NCBI GenBank assembly: GCA_016278615.1
Contig: JADQBM010000052.1
Coordinates: 1 to 51,931 of the forward strand
Reading direction: 5' to 3'
Source of the DNA: Clostridia bacterium
GTDB lineage: Bacteria > Bacillota > Clostridia > Peptostreptococcales > JAAYPU01
Length of the DNA: 51,931 nucleotides
Below, piece after piece: positions 51,878 to 51,931 of this stretch. The stretch's first letter is position 1. Each line of letters begins with the position of its first letter. Position numbers and translations under genes: made by a program. The notes beneath the pieces were generated by a model. It saw only the letters and a list, made by a program, of their open reading frames with translations, was not told the DNA's origin and did not search any database.

Positions 51878-51931
51878 GTCGAGTAGACGCCACCTCACGG
51901 TGGCAACCCCTCACAGAACCGTGCTTGCGGT
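51878..51931 (-). mobile_element. 3' end of a group II intron, cut by the window edge
   Basis: Read on the minus strand, the last bases give CCGCAAGCACGGTTC, the 3' strand of domain V. A domain VI stem (GCCACC, loop GTGA, GGTGGC) follows, then GTCTACTCGAC, which holds the branch-site A a few bases from the 3' terminus. The intron body and any reverse transcriptase lie beyond the window. Its 3' exon is the DNA upstream of the GntR gene. Confidence 0.72.

Overview
The window is AT-rich DNA with compact, mostly minus-strand genes. It probably comes from an anaerobic, endospore-forming, motile member of the Clostridia, perhaps close to Alkaliphilus or Natronincola. The evidence is spore genes (two coat F-type proteins, YtrH/YtrI, a SleL-type cortex glycosidase), many ferredoxin and flavodoxin-type proteins, a flagellin lysine methylase, an S-layer-anchored peptidase, and frequent TTG starts behind strong Shine-Dalgarno sequences. 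No rRNA, tRNA or CRISPR array was seen.

Region 1 (1-8.3 kb): a pseudouridine salvage pair (psuK, psuG); two small coat F-like genes; a PadR regulator followed by an ABC exporter resembling FetAB; a structured RNA-like leader ahead of an HD-GYP-like protein whose HD metal ligands are lost; and recQ with a hexanucleotide tandem repeat upstream.

Region 2 (8.5-33.9 kb): ordinary and accessory genes, mostly single units. These include fliB, a Phd-Uma2 fusion, hisC, a C69 dipeptidase with SLH domains, ytrIH, acetyltransferases, nitroreductases, a TetR/flavoprotein operon with its operator inside the promoter spacer, LysM proteins, lipoproteins, a proline-rich repeat protein broken by a one-base frameshift, queG, a truncated DUF4332 remnant, an EFR1 flavodoxin-ferredoxin and sleL.

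Region 3 (34-51.8 kb): a large carboxylic-acid catabolic cluster, the most interesting part. A plus-strand pair (LpdD-like prFMN chaperone, UbiX) faces a co-directional minus-strand run. In transcription order that run is FCD-type GntR regulator, three RraA-like aldolases, aconitase X large and small subunits, a PreA-like oxidoreductase, a broken second ubiX, an OadA-like carboxyltransferase without a biotin domain, MmgE/PrpD, an isochorismatase-fold amidohydrolase, TctC-TctB-TctA, UbiD and a DUF401 permease. Palindromes of the type TTGTATACAA lie upstream of the regulator, upstream of the RraA-led operon and upstream of the lpdD-ubiX pair. Two of these promoters share a second motif as well, which suggests one GntR-controlled regulon. 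My inference is that an unidentified di- or tricarboxylate (possibly its amide) is imported by TctABC, rearranged by dehydratases, decarboxylated with prenylated FMN and cleaved by RraA-type aldolases to pyruvate or oxaloacetate. The window ends in the 3' end of a group II intron on the minus strand.
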